A stretch of 64,000 nucleotides of DNA from Phytophthora hibernalis. Lineage: Eukaryota; Oomycota; Peronosporomycetes; Peronosporales; Peronosporaceae. The notes below the pieces were generated by a model. The model was not told where the DNA came from, searched no databases, and was given only the letters and a program-made list of their open reading frames with translations. A program made the translations under genes and the position numbers. Location: assembly GCA_012656075.1 (NCBI GenBank), contig JAAKBF010000374.1, forward strand, positions 248,001-312,000, in the 5' to 3' direction. Shown here piece after piece: positions 54,950-64,000 of this stretch (position 1 is its first letter; every line of letters begins with the position of its first letter).

Positions 54950-55205
54950 AAATCCACACCATGAACAAAGCAAACTAAATCAAGCAGGACCCCATTCAGA
55001 CCAAACTAGGTTTTAATACGTTTCATGGTTCGAATCGTTTTAATTGTACTCCAAAGCCAAGCCGGCATTCATTCATTCAATTCAACCACGGGATCTTTTG
55101 GTCCGCAATTTGGTTTGGTTTGTTCAGCGTTTGCTAAAGATCCAACCCGACTGTGTGACGGTATTCCGCATCGGTGTTATCTCATTTTATTCATCCTGCA
55201 GCTAT
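54950..55205 (+). repeat. Dispersed 300-base repeat, copy 2
   Basis: Homologous to 31022-31320 with about 20 percent differences and small indels. Same orientation as copy 1. Confidence 0.65.
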
Positions 55206-55209
55206 TATT

Positions 55210-55835
55210 AACCCTCCAAAGCGGGAGCCAAAGTAAAACTTAAACTGCATATGCAGCTTAATTTGACTTGACGTTTGTAAATAACGGGATAGGGTAAATC
55301 CAAGTGTACGGTTCGAAGATTTGCTCAGTGGTACAGAGCGGTGCTTAAACTGCCTTAACCTGCATGATGAAGACGATTCTCTCAGAAATATACTGCATAC
55401 TGCAGTATAGGACGGAAAAGGACGAGACAGTCACCAAAGCCCCCCGAACAGAAACAGCACCTTAGCTGTTTCTCATTTTCCAAAATTCGAAATTCAAAAC
55501 TCCCCATACAAATTCTAAATATCCACGATGGGTGTCACCTTTACAGTGTAGCACAAGCAGTGTACCCACATTGACAGACTTCTATGTTCTTTACAAAAGT
55601 CAAGCAGTGTGTTTACAGCCGGCGGTGTAATCATCTGAAACAGGTAACTGGGGCAGAATCCATGCGCCGATGATGCATTTCAGGATGAGATATGGGTGAA
55701 GACAGGCACTGATGCAGAAGTTCAACGTACATTGTACGGTACAACCTGAATCCAGCAGATGACGCATTCAAAGAAGCAACAACATGTAATCGATCAATGT
55801 ATGCAGCTTAAAGACAGGATAATATGCATCTTAGT
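55210..55835. other. Intergenic, nothing recognised
   Basis: About 600 bases. One short palindromic tract (ATACTGCATACTGCAGTAT near 55390). No coding sequence. Confidence 0.5.
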
Positions 55836-55837
55836 GA

Positions 55838-57638
55838 CTACGATGTCGTGCGGCGCCTCTTGCTAGACGCCGGCGTCGCTGGTGTTCCAGGCGTCGATGG
55901 AGTACCAGGCACGTCTGCCGCCTTGCGACGCATTCGAATGACCTTTGCAGTGTCGACCGGGATCAGCTTTCTATTCATCCATTCCTTGTGCCACACATCC
56001 CAGCAGGTCATGACAACCCCTCGCACTTCCGCGACGAGCTCTCATGCAAAGGAGGACAGGCCCCTTTCCGTTGCAGTCGCCACAGAAATAGGTCGTTGTC
56101 GAGGCGCGTTGAGTGTCTGTGCGAAGCACGGAGCACACCTTTCACGTGTGCTGCCGTCGCTTGGCTTGCGTGCCTTCATTGCGCCATTCATCCACCTGAC
56201 AAGCGGCGTGTGCGGTTGTCGGACTGGCTCCGGTCTGGATAGGCTCGCACGCGGGTGTAACACGGGGCCGCTGCGTGCCGAATGTGTTGGCCTCATACAT
56301 GTCCGTCGCCTGCAGCCGACAGAGCTGTAAATGTAACTTCTTCATGAACTTCACATGAGTCACAGGGCGAGATTCCTTGTTCTTGTGGTATGCCTTGTGA
56401 ACTATGTATCCATACACTATCGCCATGTCAATCAGACCCAGCGCCAGCAACTTGTAGTACTTTTTGAACCTCAGCGCGCGCTGGAGTGAGTATCTCTGGA
56501 GCCGCATCTGATCGTGGATGTCCACGCCCCCATGAACGCGTGATAGTCTTTCACGACTCGAGGACATGGAACCTCCGCTTGTGTCGCACCATCTTGTCGT
56601 GTCACTCGATCCAAATCCAGGCCACCTCCAGTGCAGAGGAAATGAACAGGGCGCGAATCCCACCGGCTAATATCCTTCATGCTCGGTTCAAGCTTAGATA
56701 TAGCCATCTTGAATGACCCACGCTCGATTTCAGCGGGACGAGTTTTCTTCTTCTCAATTACGCGTTTGCAATATCCTAACCGGTTCGTCATGATCGTCCC
56801 CACACAGTAAAAACCCATGAGCAGTAGTTGGATAGCTAAAGCCACCGATGTGTAGAAGCGATCAATGACGACCAGTCTCATGCCCTCCCTCTTAGCGTCT
56901 GGACCAAAGGCAGCGAGTAGCTTTCGGACAACGGCAGCGGGCCCCGATTTCATATCGGGGTTATGTGCATCACTGGCGTGTTGCTTCTTGCCACAATATA
57001 CCTCAAACCTGACGATATACAGCATAAGGAAAAAACGTCAGCTAAAACTGCATAATGCATTTTAATTCAAAGTCAAGCCCCCAAAAACGCTTACCGGATT
57101 CAGTACGCGGTTACTGCACTGCACAACATGAAGAGCTTGGTGCCCCATTTGTGGGACTTGTCCTTCATGTACACGCGCATTTTGTTGAAGGACGAGCGGC
57201 TCGGTAAGACAGCTACGTCAAAAGCCAGGTTTGGTGGTGCAACATATCCACGCGCAAACGTGCATTGAGGCACCTCTACCAACTTGCGGATCTTCCAGGC
57301 GCGGTCGGTCCGTTCTCGAGGGTCAGTGTTTGGGTTGAAGTGAAGGTTGCGTGATATCTCCATGAATCGATTCCGTGCGAGCACTGAGCCAAAGCACCCG
57401 CGCGAGATCGCACCCTCGTCAGTAGTCTTCCAGTGATTAGCAAGTTTTCACGATTGGGGGCGATTGTCCGTACCCAACAAATTGACACAACTCGTGTGGT
57501 AGGACCGGTTTCATTCCTTCCATTTCTTGCTGGATGTCGCGCCTCGTCTTTCTTGAAAGCTCCGAATTCAACCGCTTCTTTCTTCGATACCGTCGATACG
57601 ATTCATCAATTCGCAGTGGCAGCATCTCCCGTGCATAA
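55838..57638 (-). pseudogene. PiggyBac-like (DDE_Tnp_1_7) transposase, degenerate
   Basis: Minus-strand blocks follow piggyBac order: EMEGMKPVLPHELCQFVG (near 57525), TDEGAISRGCFGSVLARNRF (near 57420), then AFDVAVLPSRSSFNKMRVYM (first Asp, near 57215). VVIDRFYTSVALAIQLLLMG (second Asp, near 56870) and HDQMRLQRYSLQRALRFKKY (third Asp region, near 56520) follow. The C-terminal tail has repeated GTP units (GTPSTPGTPATP, near 55910). Frames change near 57300, 57060 and 56540. The N-terminal end stops abruptly at about 57638, where a gypsy element begins on the other strand. Inactive. Confidence 0.82.
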
Positions 57639-57654
57639 AACGCTAGAAGCACTG

Positions 57655-58727
57655 TACGGGTCGAGAAGATTTACAAGTCTGAACTTACAAGCGGGTTACT
57701 GGCAGCTCGAAGTGGCTAAGGAGGACAAGGTCAAGACTGTTTTTACTACGAATACACGGCTATTTCAGTTTCGGTGTATGCCGTTCGGTTTGTGCAATGC
57801 GCCGAGCACATTCCAGCGCTGGATGGGATGCGTGTTAAGAGGCCTTACGTGGGTCTGCTGTCTAGTTTATCTCGACGACGTGGTGATCTTTTAGAAGGGC
57901 TCAATTTCTGGACACGTGGTGGAGCTAGTGGTAGTGTTGGAGCGACTGGCAGAAGCGGGGCTTAGCTGGAAAGCGACCAAGTGTTCGTTTGCATCCACGC
58001 GGATGGTATACCTGGGCCATAAGCTGACGCCCGCAGGCATCCAGCCGACAGACATACTAGCAAAGGCCATCGTGTACTTTCCTTCATCTACAGGCGCGGA
58101 GGTTCGTTGCTTTGGCTGGCTACTATAGGGTATTTGTGCCGGAGTTTGGCGCGCTGTTATCGCCGCTAAGGCGGCTGTTGGACAAGACGAGTGAGTGGGT
58201 GTGGGGTGCGGAGGAAGAAGAAGCATTTGCGTGGACCAAAGCCTGGTTGAGCACTAAGCCAGTGCTGGTCTACCCTGATTATAGCTTGCCGTTCAAGTTG
58301 ACTACGGACGCATCTAAGGGAGCAGTACTTTCGCAGGACCAATGGCGCGATGATCAGCCGTTTGCCTAAGTATCTTAAGTGAACAGCCTGGCGGTAGCGA
58401 AGTACACGATTTCTGAACTAGAGTGCTTGGCGGTAGCGTGGGTAGTTTCGAGCACATATCTACGGGCGCAGATTTACGATCGTCACAGACCATATGACGT
58501 TGAAGTGGCTTATGATAGCCAAAGAGTCTGCAGGGCGTTTGCATAGGTGGGCATTGACACTTTTCGATATTATTTATCGACCTGGTAAGGAGAATTGCGT
58601 AGCAGATGCATTGTCGAGAGGACCTGGCGCCTCGAGCGAAGTAGCAATTGATGGAGAACAAGAAGCCGAAGTTGGTGGCGAGCCAGCTATACGACAGGAG
58701 AAGCAGACAGTGCAGCGGTTCGGATAG
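57655..58727 (+). pseudogene. Gypsy RT and RNase H
   Basis: RT motifs include LYGSRRFTSLNLQAGYWQLE (near 57654), QFRCMPFGLCNAPSTFQRWM (near 57768) and LVYLDDVVIF (catalytic YLDD, near 57865). The thumb has MVYLGHKLTPAGIQP (near 58003) and LAGYYRVFVPEFG (near 58109). RNase H has LPFKLTTDASKGAVLSQ (near 58287), with later pieces including GRLHRWALTLFDIIYRPGKE (near 58530) and NCVADALSRGP. A frame change follows the YLDD box, and more occur near 58090 and 58370. Confidence 0.85.
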
Positions 58728-58939
58728 CGAAGCATGAGCTGACAAAATTAGCAGTGCAGAAGCTATCGAAGCAGCAAGTCGCAGTACAGCTGGTCGCAGT
58801 GCAGCAGGTTTCCGAATTAGCAGGACAGCAGTTACGAGACGAGGTGACAACCGATGTACGAGTCCTACGTGCGAGTGGGCATGAGACGGAAGATGACGAG
58901 CCGCGAGTGATACTACCTGCAGTCTACTGGGCATTGGCG

Positions 58940-59630
58940 TTCAAGTAGGTGCATGATAGTCTTTGGGCTGGCCACTCGCGAGGCCCCCACACTTTTGAGC
59001 GAGTGCAGAGATTGTATTGGTGGCAGAAGATGAGGAAGGCCGTGCGGCAGTGGGTGGCGGCATGCTAAAATTGCGGGTCACGCATGGCGCGGTAGAAGGC
59101 GGCGGTCTGCCGCTGAGAAGTGAGGACGGACGAATGATGAGACCGATGGGTTATTGACGCCGCAGGGCCGCTTCCTGTGACGACGAATGGCAATCTCTAT
59201 GTTATAGCTGCGGTGGAATACACTACATGTTAAGCAGTGGTAGAAGTTGTGACAGAGCACACTGCCAAAGAGATCGCTTGATTTCTGATGGATAAAGTGA
59301 TTCTGGTGTACGGGCCTATCAGGGAAGTGCTGATGGGCGGCGCCATGGAATTTAACAGCAAAGCGACGGGCTCGTTGTCGGAATTTGAAGCCGTCCACAC
59401 CCGTGCCGTACCGACCAAATTGTTGGGGCTGGTGGAACGCTTCCACCGCATCCAGAAATATATGAAAACATTTCCTTCCCAGTGCACTCTATGCCTACAA
59501 TACGTCGCAACACGCAACGCATGGGCTTCAACCCAGCGAATTGACGATGGGGCGCAAGCTGCGTTCCCCTGCGGAGCTATTGCGACAGAATAGATTGATC
59601 TACCCGCACCGTACGCTTGACGCCTACCAT
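58940..59630 (+). pseudogene. Gypsy integrase, degenerate
   Basis: The zinc-binding block reads WAGHSRGPHTFERVQRLYWW and WVAACXNC (HHCC type, near 58965-59075). The core begins IDAAGPLPVTTNGNLYVIAA (first Asp, near 59155), but the second catalytic region reads REVLMGGAMEFNSK, without the usual Asp. MTMGRKLRSPAELL (near 59541) is the segment that follows the core. Multiple stops; inactive. Confidence 0.75.
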
Positions 59631-60199
59631 GAAGCTGCGGTCGAGCAAGATGGCCACCAAGATGCAGATGGCGCAGTAACAGAGCAGCCCAGACAGCGCA
59701 CGAAGGCCAGGCAGGTCAGAAAAGTTGGCGGCAGTGAGCGGGCAGGAAACTTTGCGAGTTGGACTCGCGCACGGACTAGGCAGGTCCCGTACGCAGGCAC
59801 CGAGGAGGAGAAGAATCATGACGGCAGGAGAAAGAGTCCGGCGAGGACGTACACCGAGCCCTGAAATATGGGTTTCGCCCGAGGTCCGGACGACGATGCA
59901 GTTGATAGTTCTGATACAGATGAAAACATGGCAGTGCATACGTCAGGAAGTAGTGCGTCGTAGCCAGGAGATGAGGTAGTGCTGCCGAGTAGAGGCGCGA
60001 TGCCACAGGCGACACCAGCTGCAGCACAGCAGCCGCAACAGCGAGGGCGAGTGCAAGACGAAAAAGACGAAACCCCGAGAGTGTATGTGTTTGCGGGGCG
60101 GGGACGACGGGGCGTGGAAACTCTAGTGTTACGACGATCACGTTTAACGCGATTGCAGCCGCAGGAGAAAATCATTGAAGAACGACGAAATCGGTAGAG

Positions 60200-61285
60200 G
60201 ACGCGAATGTGCCGATATGTGTTGTCGTTCAATATGCAGCGGGCGATTAGCAGCGGAAACGACGAAGCGGACAAATTGTGGTTAAATCTACAAGACTATG
60301 AACACCTTTGGAGCGAAGGTCGTGTTCGCCTTTCAGGAGCAGATGCTGGTAGGGCGAGCAAGTACGCGGTGATGCATTTCGCGGAGGTGCAAGGGGGCCT
60401 GAAGAAGATCAGGCTGGAGGTATGGTGTCGGCAGCCGGAGCGCCGCAACCACCGCTCGAATCGGGGACGATTCGGGTACGAGGAAGAGAGTAAGAAGATG
60501 AATCCTCATGGCATGCCCCTCCACTGCCTGCAGTTGATGACGAGCGAAGGCGACGGATGACGAATGGCAAGGACAGCAGAGCGAGGATAGCGGGTAGCGG
60601 ACGACGAAGTAGGCGACGACCAAGGACTCAGAACTCATATGGAGGATGGCGTGCAGCAGATCACTACGAAAGGACGTGGGTGAGGCATCGCGAGGTGCGC
60701 ATACCCCAGCAGGGCAACCGGTGGTCAGCAGACCGCCCTCAGTCGAGGTTGCTGGCGATCTAGATCTTCTTGCGGTTATCGGATGAGAGAAGAGCGGCAT
60801 AGAGGCGTCGCACGAAGTGCATGTGTAGGAGCGATGAGAATAGCTCGCTCTTGAAAATTGACTGCGAATCGCATAGAACTTGCGGCCGACGACCAAAGAA
60901 GCAGACACTTGCTGCAGAAGTTAACCCAAATACGACACAGTTGGTTATTGTAAGTACTTGGCGTGACACCCGAGTATGTGGAGATACGGATATCAGCAGT
61001 CCTTGACGCAGGAGGAGCGAAAGAGCAAGAGAAGGTATTGGCAGTCCCCGATATCAAGTCCCTAACACGCTCCCCTGGCGAAGACTCGACGGGGTATCGA
61101 GTGGCACACCCGCCTCTCGGACGTACAAGGATAAATCGGCCGCTGACGGCCCTACAAATTTCGTGTGTAGCTAGCTAGGGGCAGTTGGTGACCGTTGCCA
61201 CCAGAAACCGTCTTTTTGCGACCGAGGACAGGACTGGCGTACTCCGGAAAGGGCAAGAACGAACACAAACGCTTTCTTATTAATG
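60200..61285. other. Probable 3' part of gypsy element, no clear gene
   Basis: One open frame (60207-60560, plus strand) reads LWLNLQDYEHLWSEGRVRL and is of unknown type. The rest is broken. Composition is like the gypsy pol region. No LTR pair could be matched by eye. Confidence 0.45.
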
Positions 61286-61291
61286 CTTTTC

Positions 61292-61375
61292 CATAGGCCG
61301 GCTGCACCATGCTCTTTAAATTGGAGCTACTTTCTTCTCTGGAAGGTTGAGAAACAGTCGGTCATTCGTCCGGAT
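61292..61375 (-). pseudogene. Fragment copied from the PI4-kinase gene
   Basis: About 80 bases match 62876-62950 inside the last exon of the PI4-kinase gene, with the same orientation. Shared stretches include TGGAGCTACTTTCTTCTC and GTTGAGAAA(C/T)AGTCGGTC. Differences and small indels show an old copy. It lies just outside the effector gene at 61982. Confidence 0.75.
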
Positions 61376-61379
61376 TACT

Positions 61380-61890
61380 GAGGAACCAGACGAAAAATAA
61401 ACGTACGTAGGGATGACTGCAATATTACATTATATTTCAAAGTTAGTCCAATTTGGATCATTTTACTTTGAATAAAAATGATACTTACGACACATCATTG
61501 GAAAGACCTAATTGCAATTGCTCTGAACAATATCGGTAAAGCACTCATAGTCGATGCACGATGGTCATCTGAAAAATCTCCATTTCAGGCCTTCGCCTTC
61601 TTATCCGGATACGACTGAAATGAACTTTACTACTTCGAAGTATTTTGAGATTTTGATTTCGAACGAAATCATATTGTTGCTTACGAACCATTCGATCGTA
61701 CGAAATAATAAAGATGCTTACGAACCATTTCGCAATGTACAAAAATTGTGACTATTAATAAACGTCAAACGACTATAGTCGTGTCATGTAAAACCGCGTG
61801 CATATATTTTAACCGATGGATTTTTATCGAATCGGGCATTCTCCCCTTTTAAGGTGGTTCAAGTGAGGTACATTAATGTCATTTACTTGT
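61380..61890. other. AT-rich spacer upstream of effector
   Basis: No gene. Short palindromic phrases such as ACTTCGAAGTA near 61633 resemble those in other intergenic stretches of this window. Confidence 0.5.
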
Positions 61891-61893
61891 TCT

Positions 61894-61907
61894 TCATTCT
61901 ACAATTT
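61894..61907 (+). promoter_or_regulatory. Oomycete Inr/FPR core promoter (exact match)
   Basis: TCATTCTACAATTT fits the oomycete initiator plus flanking-region consensus (TCATTYYNCAWTTT) at every position and lies 75-88 bases upstream of the effector start. Confidence 0.75.
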
Positions 61908-61981
61908 TTCATCTGCCCCTCAACCAGCCCGCTCATCTTCTATTTTAGTATATTGGCCCAAAGCGTCACACCTATTATAGT

Positions 61982-62464
61982 ATGCGAGCGACCAACATCC
62001 TTCTGCTGGTTTTGATGGCCATCTTCTTTGGCCACTCAAGCGCCCTCACGACGGCTATGAGTTCTAATCCCATCATAACATCACCCAAGTCGGTGGTCTC
62101 TCAAACTACAGCCCAGAACCTCGCCGACGAAGACAAGAGGTTTCTTATTAAAGCGGCTCAAAACAACGAAAACGAGGGCGAGGGAAGGGCCTTTGGACTT
62201 TCGTCTTTGAAAAAGTTAATCCCTGGTACGAAGGCTTTCAAGGCTGCAACAGCGGCTCGGGAGGCACAAATGTTGAAAGCTGCAAACATGTTCAAGGTGG
62301 CGGATATCGACGAAAAGCAGCTTTTCCTAAAGTACAGGGAGTGGCTAACCGCAGGTAACTCTGGCGTGGACATGCTTGAAGGGCTTAAAAATGCTGGTAT
62401 AAGTCTGGCTAAAACCCAGGCGATCGTGGCCCAATACCAGTGGTTCGTTAGGACCCTCATGTGA
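61982..62464 (+). CDS. Small RXLR-like effector with non-canonical motif
   Basis: Intact 160-residue secreted protein. The signal peptide is MRATNILLLVLMAIFFGHSS from the ATG at 61982. The translocation region reads DKRFLIKAAQNNENEGEGR. RFLI has Ile in place of the last Arg of RXLR, and EGEGR replaces dEER. Spacing from the signal peptide (about residue 54) fits the family. The C-terminal 70 residues are helical, with one likely WY-type module (FLKYREWLTAGNSGVDMLEG, near 62326), and end in WFVRTLM. It has a strong core promoter and lies between a PI4-kinase fragment and the intact PI4-kinase gene. Uncertain whether it is translocated like canonical RXLR proteins. Confidence 0.82.
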   Translation: MRATNILLLVLMAIFFGHSSALTTAMSSNPIITSPKSVVSQTTAQNLADEDKRFLIKAAQNNENEGEGRAFGLSSLKKLIPGTKAFKAATAAREAQMLKAANMFKVADIDEKQLFLKYREWLTAGNSGVDMLEGLKNAGISLAKTQAIVAQYQWFVRTLM

Positions 62465-62812
62465 GATCCGCTAAGGAACAGACCTGAATGGACGAAGAGG
62501 ATAAATGATTTATCCCTAGCCAGTGATGCATTCCACTAACGGGCAAAAGAAAACTTGCTTAATCATCATTTCTTTGTATGCTGTGAAACTGGTATCTCGT
62601 TGTTATAGTTGGTGTTCTTCGCAATCAGTGAAGCGTGTGAGCGGTACGGTCTAAGGGTTTGAAGACAGGATAATGGCATCACACTATCTTCACATTTTCC
62701 TTTTAAGCGGCACGCAGAGATGAATGGGGGAGGTAGCAGAACCACCGGTCCCTTCCAATGCATTCTGCTATTTGCTTCTCTGTACTCGGCTTGAGTTGAG
62801 TGAGTATGTGAT
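62465..62812. other. Convergent spacer
   Basis: About 350 bases between the effector stop and the PI4-kinase stop. No gene recognised. Confidence 0.5.
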
Positions 62813-64000
62813 CTATTTGGCAATTCCATTTGAGAACACCTGAAACTGGTCGTATTTGTTCGTGCCGAAGTGGTCGTAGGCCCGCAGCACCATGCTCTGA
62901 ATGGTTGGAGCTACTTTCTTCTCAGGCATGTTGAGAAATAGTCGGTCTTTCAGCCCCGATAAAGGGCCTACTGCACCTCCGACGAAGCACGGAAGCTTTG
63001 AGTGGTAACTCATGACCTCCACTAACGTGTAAATAGTCTCGGCATGCTTTCGAGCAGCTAGTGCGCCTTGAACACACAAGTCGGTAAAATACTGGAAATT
63101 GGAGGAGTGGCGGCCGCCCAGAACGTCAACCATCTCCGCTGTCAGTTTAAATGGTGCTGTTTCGAAGCTGAAACTACCACCTGGTGCTCTTCCTAGGACT
63201 AAAGGCAAAATAGAAAATTAGTGGTGACAATCAATCTACACACCAAACAAATAACACTTACAAAAGCCGAAATCAATGTGGATAATGTAGCCTTCGATAT
63301 CGATCATGATGTTGCCATTGTGCCGATCCTTGATTGCGAGAATATAGCACACAATCGAGTACGCGGCTACATGTAGTGAAGCAGGTCGAGAAAAATGTTA
63401 GGATGGATACATCCCGATAGAGAACCCGAACCAAGAGGACCCACCTAAGCTGTGGATAAAGTTGAGTTTGGCTTGATGAAGGAGCTCAGCGGCCTCGCCA
63501 GCCTTGTCACTGCCCACTGCATCATTTGTCGCACCGCTGTACATTTGTTCAAAATGTGTTCGAAGATTCTTGAAGCCTGGTGTTTTCTTTATGCCGTCAA
63601 GCGACATCGCGTTGCGAACCACTTCAATGAGACCCGTGCTAGAACCCGTAGATAGAATGCGATACGGGCGAAGTCGCAACGGCAGCTTTTCAAGCTCAAA
63701 GATGTGATGGAAATACGAGATGAGCTGCATAACTAGAACTTCCTGACGCAGATCATCGTAGCTCTTGGCCATTAGACCAGTCAGACGCCAACGCTCCGGA
63801 TTTGCACAATTGATTGTTTTCTGAAGACGCTCAGCTTTGGTGAAGGTCAACTCACCGAACGTCTTCTCCAGTAGCTTCTTACGTTCTTCGTCCTGATACC
63901 CAGCGAAAACGAAACAAAAACTCACCGATTAAGCATAGCACACGTTTACTGGGGAGTAGCATAACCAACTCACCATCAGGAGTTCACGAAGAAAAGGAGA
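62813..64000 (-). CDS. Phosphatidylinositol 4-kinase, C-terminal part (beta-like)
   Basis: Makes phosphatidylinositol 4-phosphate, a Golgi and signalling lipid. Exons on the minus strand are 63974 to beyond the right edge, 63892-63445, 63366-63262 and 63198-62813; all junctions keep phase. Motifs: LMAKSYDDLRQEVLVMQLI (near 63770), LPLRLRPYRILSTGSSTGLI (near 63690), the catalytic loop KDRHNGN (near 63330) and HIDFGF with the metal-binding Asp (near 63275). LGRAPGGSFSFETAPFKLT follows the last intron. The C-terminal end QVFSNGIAK is at 62813. All catalytic residues are present and no frame break was seen. The N-terminal half lies outside the window, so the subclass (beta versus other) is inferred from the catalytic region only. 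Confidence 0.92.

Larger units (their letters stand above)
57640..60200 (+). mobile_element. Ty3/gypsy retrotransposon fragment
   Basis: Pol domains follow Ty3/gypsy order: RT, RNase H, zinc-binding and integrase. The 5' part (gag, protease and the first RT motifs) is missing, and the element starts sharply at about 57640 against the piggyBac relic. Frames are interrupted repeatedly. No LTR pair was identified. The region 60200-61285 may be its 3' part. Confidence 0.85.

Noticed and set aside
59577..60274. Minus-strand frames antisense to the gypsy region
   Set aside because: No domains; they are antisense shadows of a GC-rich retroelement.
1..64000. CRISPR arrays, tRNA or rRNA genes
   Set aside because: No regularly spaced perfect repeats were seen, and no cloverleaf with A and B boxes or rRNA-like sequence was recognised by eye. 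A tRNAscan or Rfam run would be decisive.

Overview
This is a nuclear window from a plant-pathogenic oomycete, most likely Phytophthora or a close relative in the Peronosporales. The evidence is secreted proteins of the RXLR class with WY-type C-termini, oomycete-type initiator motifs upstream of effector genes, small GT-AG introns of about 45-90 bases, and a transposon mix typical of these genomes: LINE, tyrosine-recombinase retroelement, Ty3/gypsy, MULE, pogo and piggyBac.

Layout. 1-5.2 kb: a decayed non-LTR retrotransposon (+). 5.4-22.2 kb: a gene-dense conserved island holding an IQ/WW/ankyrin/C2 protein (+), a DUSP11-like RNA phosphatase (-), a TBC Rab-GAP (-), a protein with five WRKY19-type zinc fingers (+), the largest subunit of RNA polymerase III (+), a CCCH-type protein (-), a small basic protein (-) and a secreted S33-family protein that has lost two catalytic residues (-). 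23.2-36.0 kb: a sparse, repeat-rich region with two divergently transcribed paralogous RXLR effectors, an RGG-tailed ABC-class ATPase, a large secreted protein of unknown family and a third RXLR effector. 36.4-61.3 kb: almost entirely transposon debris, namely a coiled-coil element ORF, a tyrosine-recombinase retrotransposon split by a solo LTR, a Myb/AT-hook-like element protein, a TA-flanked MITE, two MULEs, a pogo transposase with two stop codons, an effector relic, a piggyBac-like element and a gypsy fragment. 61.3-64 kb: a fragment copied from a PI4-kinase gene, a small RXLR-like effector, and the C-terminal half of the PI4-kinase gene itself, which runs off the right edge.

The layout fits the two-speed organisation described for Phytophthora: housekeeping genes are tightly packed and convergent, and effectors sit in repeat-rich stretches beside duplicated fragments. 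The conserved genes encode general cell machinery (Pol III transcription, RNA 5'-end processing, Rab and phosphoinositide control of membrane traffic). The effectors are predicted to be secreted and moved into host cells.

One caution governs the whole annotation. Nearly every conserved gene carries apparent one-base losses, mostly in short mononucleotide runs, that break otherwise perfect reading frames. This looks like consensus error in the assembly rather than gene death. Coordinates given for such genes span the complete locus across the breaks. No CRISPR array was seen and no tRNA or rRNA gene was recognised.
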